In this document: piece by piece, positions 1 to 7,381 of the stretch | How positions within the stretch are numbered: the stretch's first letter is position 1 | How the letters are laid out: the number at the start of each line of letters is the position of its first letter | Program-made: the position numbers and the translations under genes | The notes under the pieces: model-generated | Databases searched by the model: none | Told to the model about the DNA's origin: nothing | What the model saw: only the letters and a program-made list of their open reading frames with translations | From: Pseudomonadota bacterium | Lineage (GTDB): Bacteria > Pseudomonadota > Alphaproteobacteria > Rhizobiales > Xanthobacteraceae | DNA length: 25,725 nt | Direction: 5' to 3' | Assembly (NCBI GenBank): GCA_023387555.1 | Contig: JAEWHY010000516.1 | Span: forward strand, 1 to 25,725

Positions 1-1
1 C

Positions 2-361
2 GTGCAGGTCGACAGGACGAGACGGAATGTGGCCGGGCCGCGCCCGTCGGGCCGCGCGGACGGTTCGGTTCGGGACACTGCCGCGGCCAAGTCGGGGCCG
101 CGCGATGTCGTCGTGGTTAATTCGGCGCAAACGCCGACCGGGGACTCGCCCAGTTCAACGACACCCAAGGCAACGGCACTGACGGCAAAGCCGTCGCGAT
201 ACGCTGACGCGCTGTTCCTCGCCCATCTTTTTGCCAGCAAGTTCGACGCTCCGCAGCAGCGCGAGAAGCGTCGCGCCGAGCCGGCCGACGCCAATGCGAG
301 CTATCGCAAGAGCATGAAGCCGCCGGCGAGACCCGGCCGCGTGTTGTCGAAGAAGGTCTAG
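2..361 (+). CDS. small conserved hypothetical protein, possibly 5'-truncated
   Basis: An open frame of 119 codons starts at a GTG at the very edge of the window, so the true start may lie upstream. The first 60 residues are low-complexity (Ser, Thr, Pro, Ala). The second half, around RYADALFLAHLFASKFDAPQ and then REKRRAEPADANASYR, resembles a short module I associate with small alphaproteobacterial hypothetical proteins: an aromatic/Leu-rich helix followed by a basic RRAEP segment. No signal peptide or membrane segment is visible. The TAG stop at 359-361 is followed by 83 bp of non-coding sequence before the end of the opposing gamma-glutamyltransferase gene. I do not know the function. Coding status rests on the conserved-looking C-terminal half. 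Confidence 0.55.
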   Translation: MQVDRTRRNVAGPRPSGRADGSVRDTAAAKSGPRDVVVVNSAQTPTGDSPSSTTPKATALTAKPSRYADALFLAHLFASKFDAPQQREKRRAEPADANASYRKSMKPPARPGRVLSKKV

Positions 362-444
362 GCCCCGCAGCCTGTCTCCGTCACCCTGAGGTGTAAGCGA
401 ATCCAGCCTCGAAGGCCGACGGCCCGAGCGACCGCCGCTCCGGA

Positions 445-2028
445 TCAATAGCCCAGCGCGAGGCCGTCCTTGCGCGGATCGGATGCGCCGATCAGCACGC
501 CGCGGTCCCAGTCGATCGCGATCGCCTGACCGCCGCCATGCGGCAGCGCGCGCCGCACCACATCGTGGCCATATCCGCGCAGCGCCTGCATCACCGCATC
601 GCTGGTCGCATTCTCGATCTGCACCTGGTCGCCCTCGAAGAACACGCGCGGCGAGTCGATGGCGGTCTGAAGGTCCATGCCATGATCGACGATGTTCGAG
701 ATCACATGGGCATGTCCCATCGCCTGATAGGCGCCGCCCATGACTCCGAACGCCATCTCGACGCGGCCGTCGCGCAGCGCCAGCGCGGGGATGATGGTGT
801 GCATCGGCCGCTTCGACGGGCCGATGCAGTTCGGATGGCCGGGCGTGAGATTGAAGCCGGAGCCGCGATGATGCAGCAGGATGCCGGACTTCTCGGCGGT
901 GATGCCTGAACCGAAGGCCGAGAACAGTGAATTGATCATGGTGACCGCATTGCGGTCCTTGTCGACTACGCAGACCAGCACGGTCGAACCCTGCGGTTTG
1001 ACCGCCGGCGGGAACGGCGAGCGCTTGTTGCGGTCGATCATGCTCGCGAGCTTCGCTGCGAAGCCGCGGTCGAGCAGCGCCGCGACCGATTCGGTCATGA
1101 AAGCCGGATCGGCGATATTGGTGTTGCGCGCCGCATAGGCGAGGCGCCCCGCTTCGATCAGAAGGTGCATCTGCTCGGCACTGCCGGGCGCGATCGCCGC
1201 CATGTCGAAGCGTTCGAGAATGTTGAGCAGGATCAGGGCCGCAAGTCCCTGTCCATTGGGCGGCAGTTCGACCACGTCCAGCCCGCGATAGCCGGTCGAG
1301 ATCGGCTGTACCACGTCGCCGCGATGGGCGGCGAGGTCCTGCATGGTCAGGACGCCACCGAGACCGGCCAGCGTTGAGACGATGTCCTCGGCGATCTCGC
1401 CTTCATAGAAGGCGCGCGCGCCATCGCGGGCGATGGTGCGCAGCGTCGCGGCGAGTGCCGGAAAGCGAACGATGTCGCCGGCCTTCGGCACAGCGCCGCC
1501 CGGCAGGAAGATGCGGGATGTCGCCGCATGGGTGCGGAGCTTGGCCTCGGTGACGCGCCAGTCGAGCGCCACGCGCGGCTGCACCGGAACGCCCCTTTCG
1601 GCGGCTTCGATGGCCGGCGCCAGCACCCGGTCGAAGCCGAACCGGCCATGCGTCTTGAGGATGGTGTCCCAGGCTTCGATCGCGCCCGGCACGGTCACCG
1701 CATGCACCGACTCGACGGCGATCTGCTTGACGCCCTGGTCGATCAGCAGTTCGGGGCGCATCGCAGCGCCGGTGCGGCCGGAGCCGTTGTAGCCCCAGAT
1801 CGGCTGGCCGGGCCGCGCCACGAGGCAGAAGCAGTCGCCGCCGATGCCGGTCATGTGCGGCTCGCCGATACAGGCGGCGGCCATCGCGGCGACGGCCGCG
1901 TCGGCGGCGGTGCCGCCCGCACGCAGGATGTCGATCGCGGTGAGGGACGCCAGCGGATGCGAGGTCGCCACCATGCCGGAGGTCGCATAGGCCGGCGAGC
2001 GGCCGGGAAGATGAAAATCGCGGGTCAT
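445..2028 (-). CDS. gamma-glutamyltransferase family protein (Ntn hydrolase)
   Basis: This 527-residue protein belongs to the gamma-glutamyltransferase family, whose members transfer or hydrolyse gamma-glutamyl groups (for example from glutathione) after autocatalytic cleavage into two subunits. Visible hallmarks are the N-terminal GGTAADAAVAA helix, the GIGGDCF segment, a GSGRTGA region and, near residue 349, a GSTV segment whose Thr is the candidate nucleophile created by self-cleavage, followed by VVDKDRNAVTMINSLFSAFGSG. The start at 2028 (MTRDFHLPGRSP) is preferred: an in-frame ATG at 2112 would run into the upstream membrane-protein gene ending at 2057. No clear signal peptide is seen, so a cytosolic location is possible, unlike periplasmic E. 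coli Ggt. Substrate is not determined; such enzymes may be acylases rather than true Ggt. It probably forms an operon with the membrane gene 28 bp upstream. Confidence 0.88.
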   Translation of the reverse strand: MTRDFHLPGRSPAYATSGMVATSHPLASLTAIDILRAGGTAADAAVAAMAAACIGEPHMTGIGGDCFCLVARPGQPIWGYNGSGRTGAAMRPELLIDQGVKQIAVESVHAVTVPGAIEAWDTILKTHGRFGFDRVLAPAIEAAERGVPVQPRVALDWRVTEAKLRTHAATSRIFLPGGAVPKAGDIVRFPALAATLRTIARDGARAFYEGEIAEDIVSTLAGLGGVLTMQDLAAHRGDVVQPISTGYRGLDVVELPPNGQGLAALILLNILERFDMAAIAPGSAEQMHLLIEAGRLAYAARNTNIADPAFMTESVAALLDRGFAAKLASMIDRNKRSPFPPAVKPQGSTVLVCVVDKDRNAVTMINSLFSAFGSGITAEKSGILLHHRGSGFNLTPGHPNCIGPSKRPMHTIIPALALRDGRVEMAFGVMGGAYQAMGHAHVISNIVDHGMDLQTAIDSPRVFFEGDQVQIENATSDAVMQALRGYGHDVVRRALPHGGGQAIAIDWDRGVLIGASDPRKDGLALGY

Positions 2029-2056
2029 GAACGCGCCTGCTGTCGCGCCGCGCAGC

Positions 2057-2473
2057 TTAATGCGCGAGCGGATGATGTCCGCCCTCGATGGAGTAATCGC
2101 GCGTGGCGGCACGGATTGAAATCGAGAAACCGCCGATCACATCGACCGCGCAGATCACAAGGAAGATCAGGAAGGTCGAGGTCGCCGCCTTCTGCACCAT
2201 CAGGAATTCGACCAGCGCGGCGACGAACACCACGAACGACAGCATGTGGTCGACGATCGACTTCACGCCGAAGCGCGTCGCCTTCAGGATTTCCACGAAC
2301 AGCAGCAGGATCGACAGGATGATCAGGAGGTCGCCGGTGGTGACCCCGAGCACCGCACCCGACATCATCGGGATCGAGAAGATCGTATCGGCAAAGCCGA
2401 GGTCGAACAGAAACGCGATCATGTTGTAGATCGCGAGGGGTATCAGGAGGAGAGGGAAACCGACGAGATACAT
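2057..2473 (-). CDS. four-helix integral membrane protein of unknown function
   Basis: A 138-residue hydrophobic protein with four probable membrane segments (about residues 3-25, 44-63, 74-94 and 98-120) and a short polar tail rich in His (GGHHPLAH). The start is supported by a GGAGG ribosome-binding site 9 bp upstream (complement of 2483-2487). It has the look of a conserved alphaproteobacterial membrane protein of unknown role; I recognise no catalytic motif. It lies 88 bp downstream of rpmF and 28 bp upstream of the gamma-glutamyltransferase gene on the same strand, so it may be co-transcribed with the latter. Confidence 0.82.
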   Translation of the reverse strand: MYLVGFPLLLIPLAIYNMIAFLFDLGFADTIFSIPMMSGAVLGVTTGDLLIILSILLLFVEILKATRFGVKSIVDHMLSFVVFVAALVEFLMVQKAATSTFLIFLVICAVDVIGGFSISIRAATRDYSIEGGHHPLAH

Positions 2474-2561
2474 GGGTCACGTCCTCCGGGATCGTCTCTC
2501 CGCCCGGCAGTCAGCGAAAGCGGCCGATGATCTGCCGATCGTGCGGCCGCCAGACGCTCGA

Positions 2562-2750
2562 TCAGGCTTCGGCGCTCTTCACCTTCAGCACCTGCCGGCC
2601 CTTGTACATGCCGGTCTTCAGGTCGAGGTGGTGCGGGCGGCGGTATTCGCCGGAATCCTTGTCCTCGACATAGGCGGGCTGCTTGAGGAAGTCGGCGGAC
2701 CGACGCATCCCGCGCCGCGACGGCGAGGTTTTTCGTTTGGGGACAGCCAT
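2562..2750 (-). CDS. rpmF: 50S ribosomal protein L32
   Basis: The 62-residue product begins MAVPKRKTSPSRRGMRRS, the diagnostic N-terminus of bacterial L32, and continues with the alphaproteobacterial pattern YVEDKDSGEYRRPHHLDLKTGMYKGRQVL. L32 is a small protein of the large ribosomal subunit. It is a Cys-free form without the zinc ribbon. The start at 2750 has an AGGAG Shine-Dalgarno 9 bp upstream; an in-frame ATG at 2795 would add 15 unrelated residues and is rejected. The 114 bp between mtgA and rpmF contain a probable promoter and a stem-loop leader (described separately), so rpmF is likely transcribed on its own. Confidence 0.97.
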   Translation of the reverse strand: MAVPKRKTSPSRRGMRRSADFLKQPAYVEDKDSGEYRRPHHLDLKTGMYKGRQVLKVKSAEA

Positions 2751-2773
2751 TGCTGGAACTCCTGAAAAAGACA

Positions 2774-2817
2774 GTCCGGCCCAGGAAATCCCCAACTCAG
2801 GGAAGCCCCTGCCGGAC
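2774..2817 (-). promoter_or_regulatory. stem-loop in the rpmF 5' leader
   Basis: A perfect 7-bp stem pairs GTCCGGC (2774-2780) with GCCGGAC (2811-2817). It encloses a second small hairpin, CAGGG with CCCTG (2798-2802/2807-2811), which shares its last base with the outer stem. The structure lies 24 bp upstream of the rpmF start codon. Whether it is regulatory (for example autoregulation by a ribosomal protein) is inference. Confidence 0.4.
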
Positions 2818-2839
2818 CGATGTAATGGATTGCGGCGGC

Positions 2840-2845
2840 TTATAG
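2840..2845 (-). promoter_or_regulatory. candidate -10 element of the rpmF promoter
   Basis: On the minus strand this hexamer reads CTATAA, a good match to the alphaproteobacterial housekeeping -10 element. It would place the transcript start near 2833 and give a leader of about 83 nt before rpmF. No convincing -35 hexamer is visible 16-18 bp upstream, so the call is tentative. Confidence 0.35.
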
Positions 2846-2864
2846 AGGAAGAGCGCGATCCGCG

Positions 2865-3608
2865 CTAGCGCTTTTGGCTCGCCCTCAGCACCCGCGGCCG
2901 CCCCTTGAGGCAGGCGTCCAGCCCGGCGACATTGGCCCGGCGCTGGTAGATCGCCGACAGCCGCCGGACCGCCGGTCCCGGCTTCTGGGCGTCTCGGCGC
3001 CGCGGATTGGGCAGCATCGCCGCCATCAGGGCCGCCTGACGGGTATCCAGATCCGCTGCGGAAGTTTTGAAGGCCCGCCGGGCGCCGGCTTCGGCGCCGA
3101 ATTGCCCGTTCGGGCCCCATTCAGCAATATTTAAGTAGATTTCCATGATCCGCCGCTTGCCCAGGATCAGGTCCATCCAGAGCGCCAGCGGCATTTCCAG
3201 CGCCTTGCGGACATACGAGCGTCCCTGCCAGAGGAACAGGTTCTTGGCGGTCTGCTGGGAAATCGTCGAGCCGCCCCGCAGGTCGTCGAGGTCCTCGGCG
3301 TCCTGGATGATGTCCCGCAGGCTCCGCCAGTCCACCCCGCGATGGTTGCAGAATTGCGCGTCCTCGGAGGCGATCACGGTCCTCGGCAGCGCGGCCGCGA
3401 TGTCGTCCAGCGGCCGCCAGATCCGGGTCACCGGCTGGAAAGTGGCGTAGCGCCACAGCATCGGCGTGGAAACCGGCCGTCCCACCAGATAAAGCGGCGT
3501 GAGGAGGTAGGGCAGCAGCAGGACGACCAGCACGATGATGGCCGCGACCCACAGGATGCGGCGAAGACGCGGTCTGGCACGTGCCGAAGGTTGCTGCGAT
3601 AACGTCAC
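2865..3608 (-). CDS. mtgA: monofunctional biosynthetic peptidoglycan transglycosylase
   Basis: A glycosyltransferase family 51 enzyme that polymerises lipid II into glycan strands at the cytoplasmic membrane. With a GTG start at 3608 it has 247 residues: a basic N-tail, one membrane anchor (about 17-42), then the GT51 domain. The catalytic Glu is E82 in ASEDAQFCNHRG; the second signature RGGSTISQQTAKNLFLW follows at 111-127, then RRIMEIYLNIAEWG. No transpeptidase domain follows, which marks it as MtgA rather than a class A PBP. An in-frame ATG at 3692 would leave only about 5 bp to the divergent ispA start and add a poorly matching N-terminus, so the GTG is preferred; this choice is inference. 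Downstream on the same strand is rpmF. Confidence 0.92.
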   Translation of the reverse strand: MTLSQQPSARARPRLRRILWVAAIIVLVVLLLPYLLTPLYLVGRPVSTPMLWRYATFQPVTRIWRPLDDIAAALPRTVIASEDAQFCNHRGVDWRSLRDIIQDAEDLDDLRGGSTISQQTAKNLFLWQGRSYVRKALEMPLALWMDLILGKRRIMEIYLNIAEWGPNGQFGAEAGARRAFKTSAADLDTRQAALMAAMLPNPRRRDAQKPGPAVRRLSAIYQRRANVAGLDACLKGRPRVLRASQKR

Positions 3609-3697
3609 CGAATCCGGCCCGATGGACTGTCCCCCGTAAAGACTCTTGTAAATCGTGACAAGGCAATGAATGCGGCGTGGTGCCGCGAACATGGCGA

Positions 3698-4621
3698 ATG
3701 ATGAAAACCGAATTTACCTCTGAACTTGATGCCGTAGCTGCCGAGACCGAAGACCTGCTCGGAAACCTGCTGTCCCCGCAAGTCGTGGACGGCGAGATCG
3801 AGCGGCCGCAGCGCCTGCTCGAGGCCATGCGCTATTCCGCGCTCGGTGGGGGCAAGCGGCTGCGCCCGTTCCTCGTCGTCGCGAGCGCCGCGCTGTTCGG
3901 CGCGCCGCGCGAGCGCGCGCTGATGGCCGGCGCCGCGCTGGAATGCATCCATTGCTACTCGCTGGTCCATGACGACCTTCCGTCGATGGACAATGACGAT
4001 CTGCGCCGCGGGCGGCCGACACTGCATCGCGCCTATGACGACGCGACCGCGATCCTGGCCGGCGATTCGCTCCTGACCTTCGCCTTCGACATCCTCTCGC
4101 GCGCCGAAACCCATCCGGACCCGGCGGTGCGGATCGCGCTGGTGCGCGAGCTTGCGCGCGCGTCGGGGCTTGGCGGCATGGCCGGCGGGCAGATGCTCGA
4201 TCTCGCCGCCGAAGGCCGCTTCGGCGCGATGCCCTCGGGCGACGACAGGTTCATCATCACGATGCAGGCCATGAAGACCGGCGCGCTGCTGCATTTCGCC
4301 TGCATCGCGGGCGGCATTCTCGGCGGCGCCTCGGCCGGCGAGCTTGCGGCGCTGTCGCGCTATGGCCGCGCCGTCGGCACCGCGTTCCAGATCGCTGACG
4401 ATCTGCTGGACGTCACCGGCGATGCTGCGACCGTCGGCAAGGCCACCGGCAAGGATGCCGCGGTCGGCAAGGCGACGCTGGTCTCGATCCTCGGCATCGA
4501 CGCCGCCCGGGCGCGGCTGGCCGAGGTCGTGGCCGAGGCCGAGAATGCGCTCGCGCCGTTCGGCGATCGTGCCGCCATCCTGCGCGAAACCGCCAGGTTC
4601 ATTGCCGCGCGCGACAAGTGA
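3698..4621 (+). CDS. ispA: farnesyl diphosphate synthase, IspA-type polyprenyl synthetase
   Basis: A 307-residue short-chain trans-prenyl diphosphate synthase that condenses IPP with DMAPP/GPP to make farnesyl diphosphate for quinones, hopanoids and undecaprenyl carriers. The first Asp-rich motif is DDLPSMD (92-98) followed by RRGRP; the second is DDLLD (234-238). GGGKRLRP (50-57) binds IPP. Residues just before the first Asp-rich motif (ECIHCYSLVHDD) match the IspA pattern with a Tyr at position -5, favouring a C15 product over C20. Length is close to E. coli IspA (299). Tandem ATGs occur at 3698 and 3701; an upstream GTG at 3677 is less likely. The gene is divergent from mtgA with about 89 bp between starts. 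It appears monocistronic. Confidence 0.92.
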   Translation: MMKTEFTSELDAVAAETEDLLGNLLSPQVVDGEIERPQRLLEAMRYSALGGGKRLRPFLVVASAALFGAPRERALMAGAALECIHCYSLVHDDLPSMDNDDLRRGRPTLHRAYDDATAILAGDSLLTFAFDILSRAETHPDPAVRIALVRELARASGLGGMAGGQMLDLAAEGRFGAMPSGDDRFIITMQAMKTGALLHFACIAGGILGGASAGELAALSRYGRAVGTAFQIADDLLDVTGDAATVGKATGKDAAVGKATLVSILGIDAARARLAEVVAEAENALAPFGDRAAILRETARFIAARDK

Positions 4622-4675
4622 AGCGCGATCCGGCCGCGCATAAGCGAAGGCCAGGTTCGCGCAAATTTTGGCAGG

Positions 4676-4697
4676 CTTTGGGGTGCGCTCCCCAAAG
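4676..4697 (+). terminator. perfect 8-bp hairpin downstream of ispA, without a T-tract
   Basis: CTTTGGGG (4676-4683) pairs perfectly with CCCCAAAG (4690-4697) across a 6-nt loop, 54 bp after the ispA stop. There is no run of T on either side, so it is not a canonical intrinsic terminator. It could be a transcript-end stabiliser or a protein-binding site. The rest of the 185-bp gap holds a 10-bp palindrome GTCTGCAGAC (4732-4741) and the probable upstream region of the efflux operon. Confidence 0.4.
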
Positions 4698-4806
4698 TCT
4701 TGGAATGACGACCGATTTTGTGGCTAATTGTGTCTGCAGACTGTCGAAAGCTTAAGGTGACGCAGCCCGGTTCCACCCCTACATCCGAGTGCCGGGGTAG
4801 ACAATC

Positions 4807-6447
4807 ATGCGCAAGTTACCTGCTGTAGTCCTGTTCGTCGCCGCAACCGCTGCGGCGGCGCTTTATTTCGTGCCGGGGTGGAACGGTGCGCCCGCTGAGG
4901 GCAGCTACCGCACCGCGCGCGCGGACCGCGGCGAGATCGTCGCCACCGTCAGCGCCACTGGCACCATCAATCCCACCACCACCGTGATCGTCGGCTCGCA
5001 ATTGTCCGGGCAGGTGGTCGAGGTTCTCGCCGACTATAATTCCGAGGTGAGTGCCGGCCAGGTCGTGGCGCGGCTCAACCAGGATCAGATCCGCGCGCGG
5101 CTCGACGCGGCGCGGGCCGATCTCGCGCAGATGCGCGCGCAGAAGCTCGTGGTCGAAGGCCAGATCGAGAAGGTGAAGGCCGAAACCGAAAAGGCGCGCG
5201 CGGCGCAGACCGACATGGAGGCGCAGGTCACGCGCAACGAGGCGCTGCTCGCGGACTCCGACCGGATCTACAAGCGCCAGGCCGATCTGCGCATTCGCGG
5301 CTTTGCCGCCGAGGCTGCGGTCGATACCGCACGCGCGACCCGCGATGCGCAGGAAGCCGCGCTGGCCTCCGCCCGCGCCCAGGTGAGTTCGGCGAAAGCG
5401 GCGCTTCTGGGACTTGCCGCCGATCTGCAGGTGGCCAAGGCCAATCTCGCCGCGGTCGATGCGCAGATCCAGCAGCGCGGCGCGGCGGTGCGCCAGATTG
5501 AGGTCGATCTGCAGAATTCCGAGATCAAGTCGCCGGTCTCCGGCGTCGTGGTCCAGCGCAATGTCGAACTCGGCCAGACCGTTGCCGCCTCGTTGCAGGC
5601 GCCGGAATTGTTCCGCATCGCCGACGACCTGAGCAAGATGGAGATTTCCGCCAATATCGACGAGACCGATATCGGCCGCATCAAGCCGGGCCAGCGTGTG
5701 ACCTTCACGGTCAACGCATTTCCCGGACGCACGTTCGAGGGCGTCGTGAAGCAGGTCCGGCTCGGCTCGCAGAATGTGCAGAACGTGGTGATCTACACCA
5801 CGATTATCTCGATCGAGAATCCGCGGCGCGAATTGCTGCCCGGCATGACCGCCAATCTGCGGGTCGAAACCGAGCGGCGCGACGATGTGGTGCGCATTCC
5901 CAATGCCGCCTTGCGCTGGCGTCCACCGTCGCTGGCCGATCAGCCGCTCGTGCGGCCGAGCGGTCCGACTGCCGCTTCGGCGCGTCGCGCCAGCGGCGGC
6001 AACAGCGCCGAATTCCTTGAGGCGATCAAGACCGAGATCAAGCCGGGCGCCGATCAGTTGCGCGAGATCGAAGCCGCCTTCGCGCAGATGCGCCAGAGTT
6101 ACCTCGCCGGGGCCGGCGATGGCGACGCCAATGCGCGGCGTGAACGCATCCTTTCGGCGCGCCGCGAGCTTCAGCAGCGGATTGCCGGCATTCTGACGCC
6201 CGAGCAGAAGGCGATCTTCGACGAGATCGTGAAGCGGCAGGCCGCGTCCGGCGGTCAGCGCGCCGCCCAGTCCGGGCGCGTGTTCATCGTCGGCCGCGAC
6301 GGCAAGCCGGAAGGCGTCACCATTCGTACCGGCGTCACCGATGGCGGCTCGACCGAAGTGGTCGGCGGCCTCGATGCCGGCGCGGAGGTGATCGTCGGCG
6401 GCGGCGCTCCGACGGCGGCGGCGCGCGGACCGCGGTTCGGGTTCTGA
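4807..6447 (+). CDS. MacA-like periplasmic adaptor (HlyD/membrane fusion protein) of an ABC efflux pump
   Basis: A 546-residue membrane fusion protein expected to link the downstream ABC permease to an outer-membrane channel. An N-terminal membrane anchor (about 4-24) is followed by the first half of the lipoyl/barrel-sandwich domain (GQVVEVLADYNSEVSAGQVVARL, 69-90), a long alpha-helical hairpin (about 95-235, heptad-like, Ala/Gln/Glu-rich), the second lipoyl half (SEIKSPVSGVVVQRNVELGQTV, 238-259), a beta-barrel (about 277-355) and a membrane-proximal domain (about 360-370 plus 488-535). The protein is longer than typical MacA because about 110 residues (373-486) interrupt the membrane-proximal domain. 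That insert ends in REL-QQRIAGILTPEQKAIFDEI, resembling LTxxQ/Spy-type helices. The next two genes encode the ATPase and permease. Substrate is unknown. Confidence 0.9.
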   Translation: MRKLPAVVLFVAATAAAALYFVPGWNGAPAEGSYRTARADRGEIVATVSATGTINPTTTVIVGSQLSGQVVEVLADYNSEVSAGQVVARLNQDQIRARLDAARADLAQMRAQKLVVEGQIEKVKAETEKARAAQTDMEAQVTRNEALLADSDRIYKRQADLRIRGFAAEAAVDTARATRDAQEAALASARAQVSSAKAALLGLAADLQVAKANLAAVDAQIQQRGAAVRQIEVDLQNSEIKSPVSGVVVQRNVELGQTVAASLQAPELFRIADDLSKMEISANIDETDIGRIKPGQRVTFTVNAFPGRTFEGVVKQVRLGSQNVQNVVIYTTIISIENPRRELLPGMTANLRVETERRDDVVRIPNAALRWRPPSLADQPLVRPSGPTAASARRASGGNSAEFLEAIKTEIKPGADQLREIEAAFAQMRQSYLAGAGDGDANARRERILSARRELQQRIAGILTPEQKAIFDEIVKRQAASGGQRAAQSGRVFIVGRDGKPEGVTIRTGVTDGGSTEVVGGLDAGAEVIVGGGAPTAAARGPRFGF

Positions 6448-6486
6448 TGAGAGGGCATATGGCCATGTGCTCCGCCCTCTCCGTTC

Positions 6487-6600
6487 ACCTCCCCCTGCAA
6501 GGGGGAGGTCGATTTGCGAGCGAAGCGAAGCGAATCGGGTGGGGGGCATTTTCTGCGTGCATGGATCCCCACCCCAACCCTCCCCCTTGCAGGGGGAGGG
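6487..6600. repeat. palindromic intergenic repeat, family 1, copy A
   Basis: Two near-identical hairpins in inverted orientation bound this element. The left is ACCTCCCCCT with AGGGGGAGGT (6487-6496/6500-6509, 3-nt loop); the right is CCCTCCCCCT with AGGGGGAGGG (6578-6587/6591-6600, 3-nt loop). Inside lie a GCGAAGCGAAGCGAA stretch and complementary GGGTGGGG and CCCCACCC segments, so the whole unit is a large imperfect inverted repeat. It lies inside the efflux operon between the adaptor stop and the ATPase start. A related unit occurs at 10914-11066. Confidence 0.8.
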
Positions 6601-6628
6601 CGCGGACCGTTTGCGTGGGGCACGCGTC

Positions 6629-7381
6629 ATGCCGCTGATCGAAACCGAAAACCTGACGCGGCTCTACAAGCTCGGCGGCGAGACCGTGACCGCGCTCGAT
6701 GGCGTGTCGGTCTCGGTCGACGAAGGCGATTTCGTCGCGGTGATGGGCCCCTCCGGTTCGGGCAAGTCGACCTTCATGAATGTCATCGGCTGTCTCGACA
6801 AGCCGACCTCGGGCACCTACCGCCTCGACGGCGAACTGGTTTCGACCCTGAGCGGCGATGCGCTGGCCGCCGTGCGCAACAAGAAGATCGGCTTCGTGTT
6901 CCAGCAATTCCATTTGCTCGACCGGCTCGACGCGCTGTCCAATGTCGAATTGCCGATGGTCTATGCCGAAGCCGACCGCGCCCAGCGCAAGGACAAGGCG
7001 ATCGCCGCGCTCAGGCGCGTCGGGCTTGGCGAGCGCATCCACCATCGCCCGACGCAATTGTCCGGCGGCCAGCAGCAGCGCGTCGCGGTGGCGCGCGCGC
7101 TGGTCAATCATCCGAAGATGCTGCTCGCCGACGAGCCGACCGGCGCGCTCGACAGCCGCACCTCGGTCGAATTGATGGCGCTGTTCCAGGAACTGAACCG
7201 CGACGGCACCACGGTGGTGATCGTCACGCATGAGCCCGACATTGCCGCCTATGCCAACCGGCTGATCCGCTTCCTCGACGGCCGCGTGCTGTCCGATCGC
7301 CGGCATCAGCCGGTCGATGCCGCAGCGCGTCTTGCGACGATGGGGCAGCATCAACATTCGCATCCCGAGGCCGCCGAATGA
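6629..7381 (+). CDS. MacB-type ABC transporter ATP-binding protein
   Basis: A 250-residue ABC ATPase of the MacB/LolD class, which drives export by the FtsX-like permease encoded next. Walker A is GPSGSGKST (40-48), the Q-loop FQQ follows at 91-93, the ABC signature LSGGQQQRVAVARAL spans 144-158, Walker B/DEP is LLADEPTGALD (165-175), and the switch His is H201 (VIVTHE). The start at 6629 fits the family N-terminus (MPLIETENLTRLYKLG); the frame stays open upstream only because it runs through the palindromic repeat, giving non-homologous residues. The stop overlaps the permease start by 4 bp (ATGA), implying translational coupling. In E. coli MacB the ATPase and permease are fused; here they are separate. 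Confidence 0.95.
   Translation: MPLIETENLTRLYKLGGETVTALDGVSVSVDEGDFVAVMGPSGSGKSTFMNVIGCLDKPTSGTYRLDGELVSTLSGDALAAVRNKKIGFVFQQFHLLDRLDALSNVELPMVYAEADRAQRKDKAIAALRRVGLGERIHHRPTQLSGGQQQRVAVARALVNHPKMLLADEPTGALDSRTSVELMALFQELNRDGTTVVIVTHEPDIAAYANRLIRFLDGRVLSDRRHQPVDAAARLATMGQHQHSHPEAAE

Noticed and set aside
6467..6628. Upstream in-frame extension of the ABC ATPase
   Set aside because: The residues are translated palindromic repeat (Pro/Gly/Arg-rich) and not part of the ABC fold.
4816..6630. A 604-codon antisense frame across the MacA gene and the repeat
   Set aside because: Antisense to a clear adaptor gene and of composition typical of a GC-rich shadow frame; part of it is repeat sequence.
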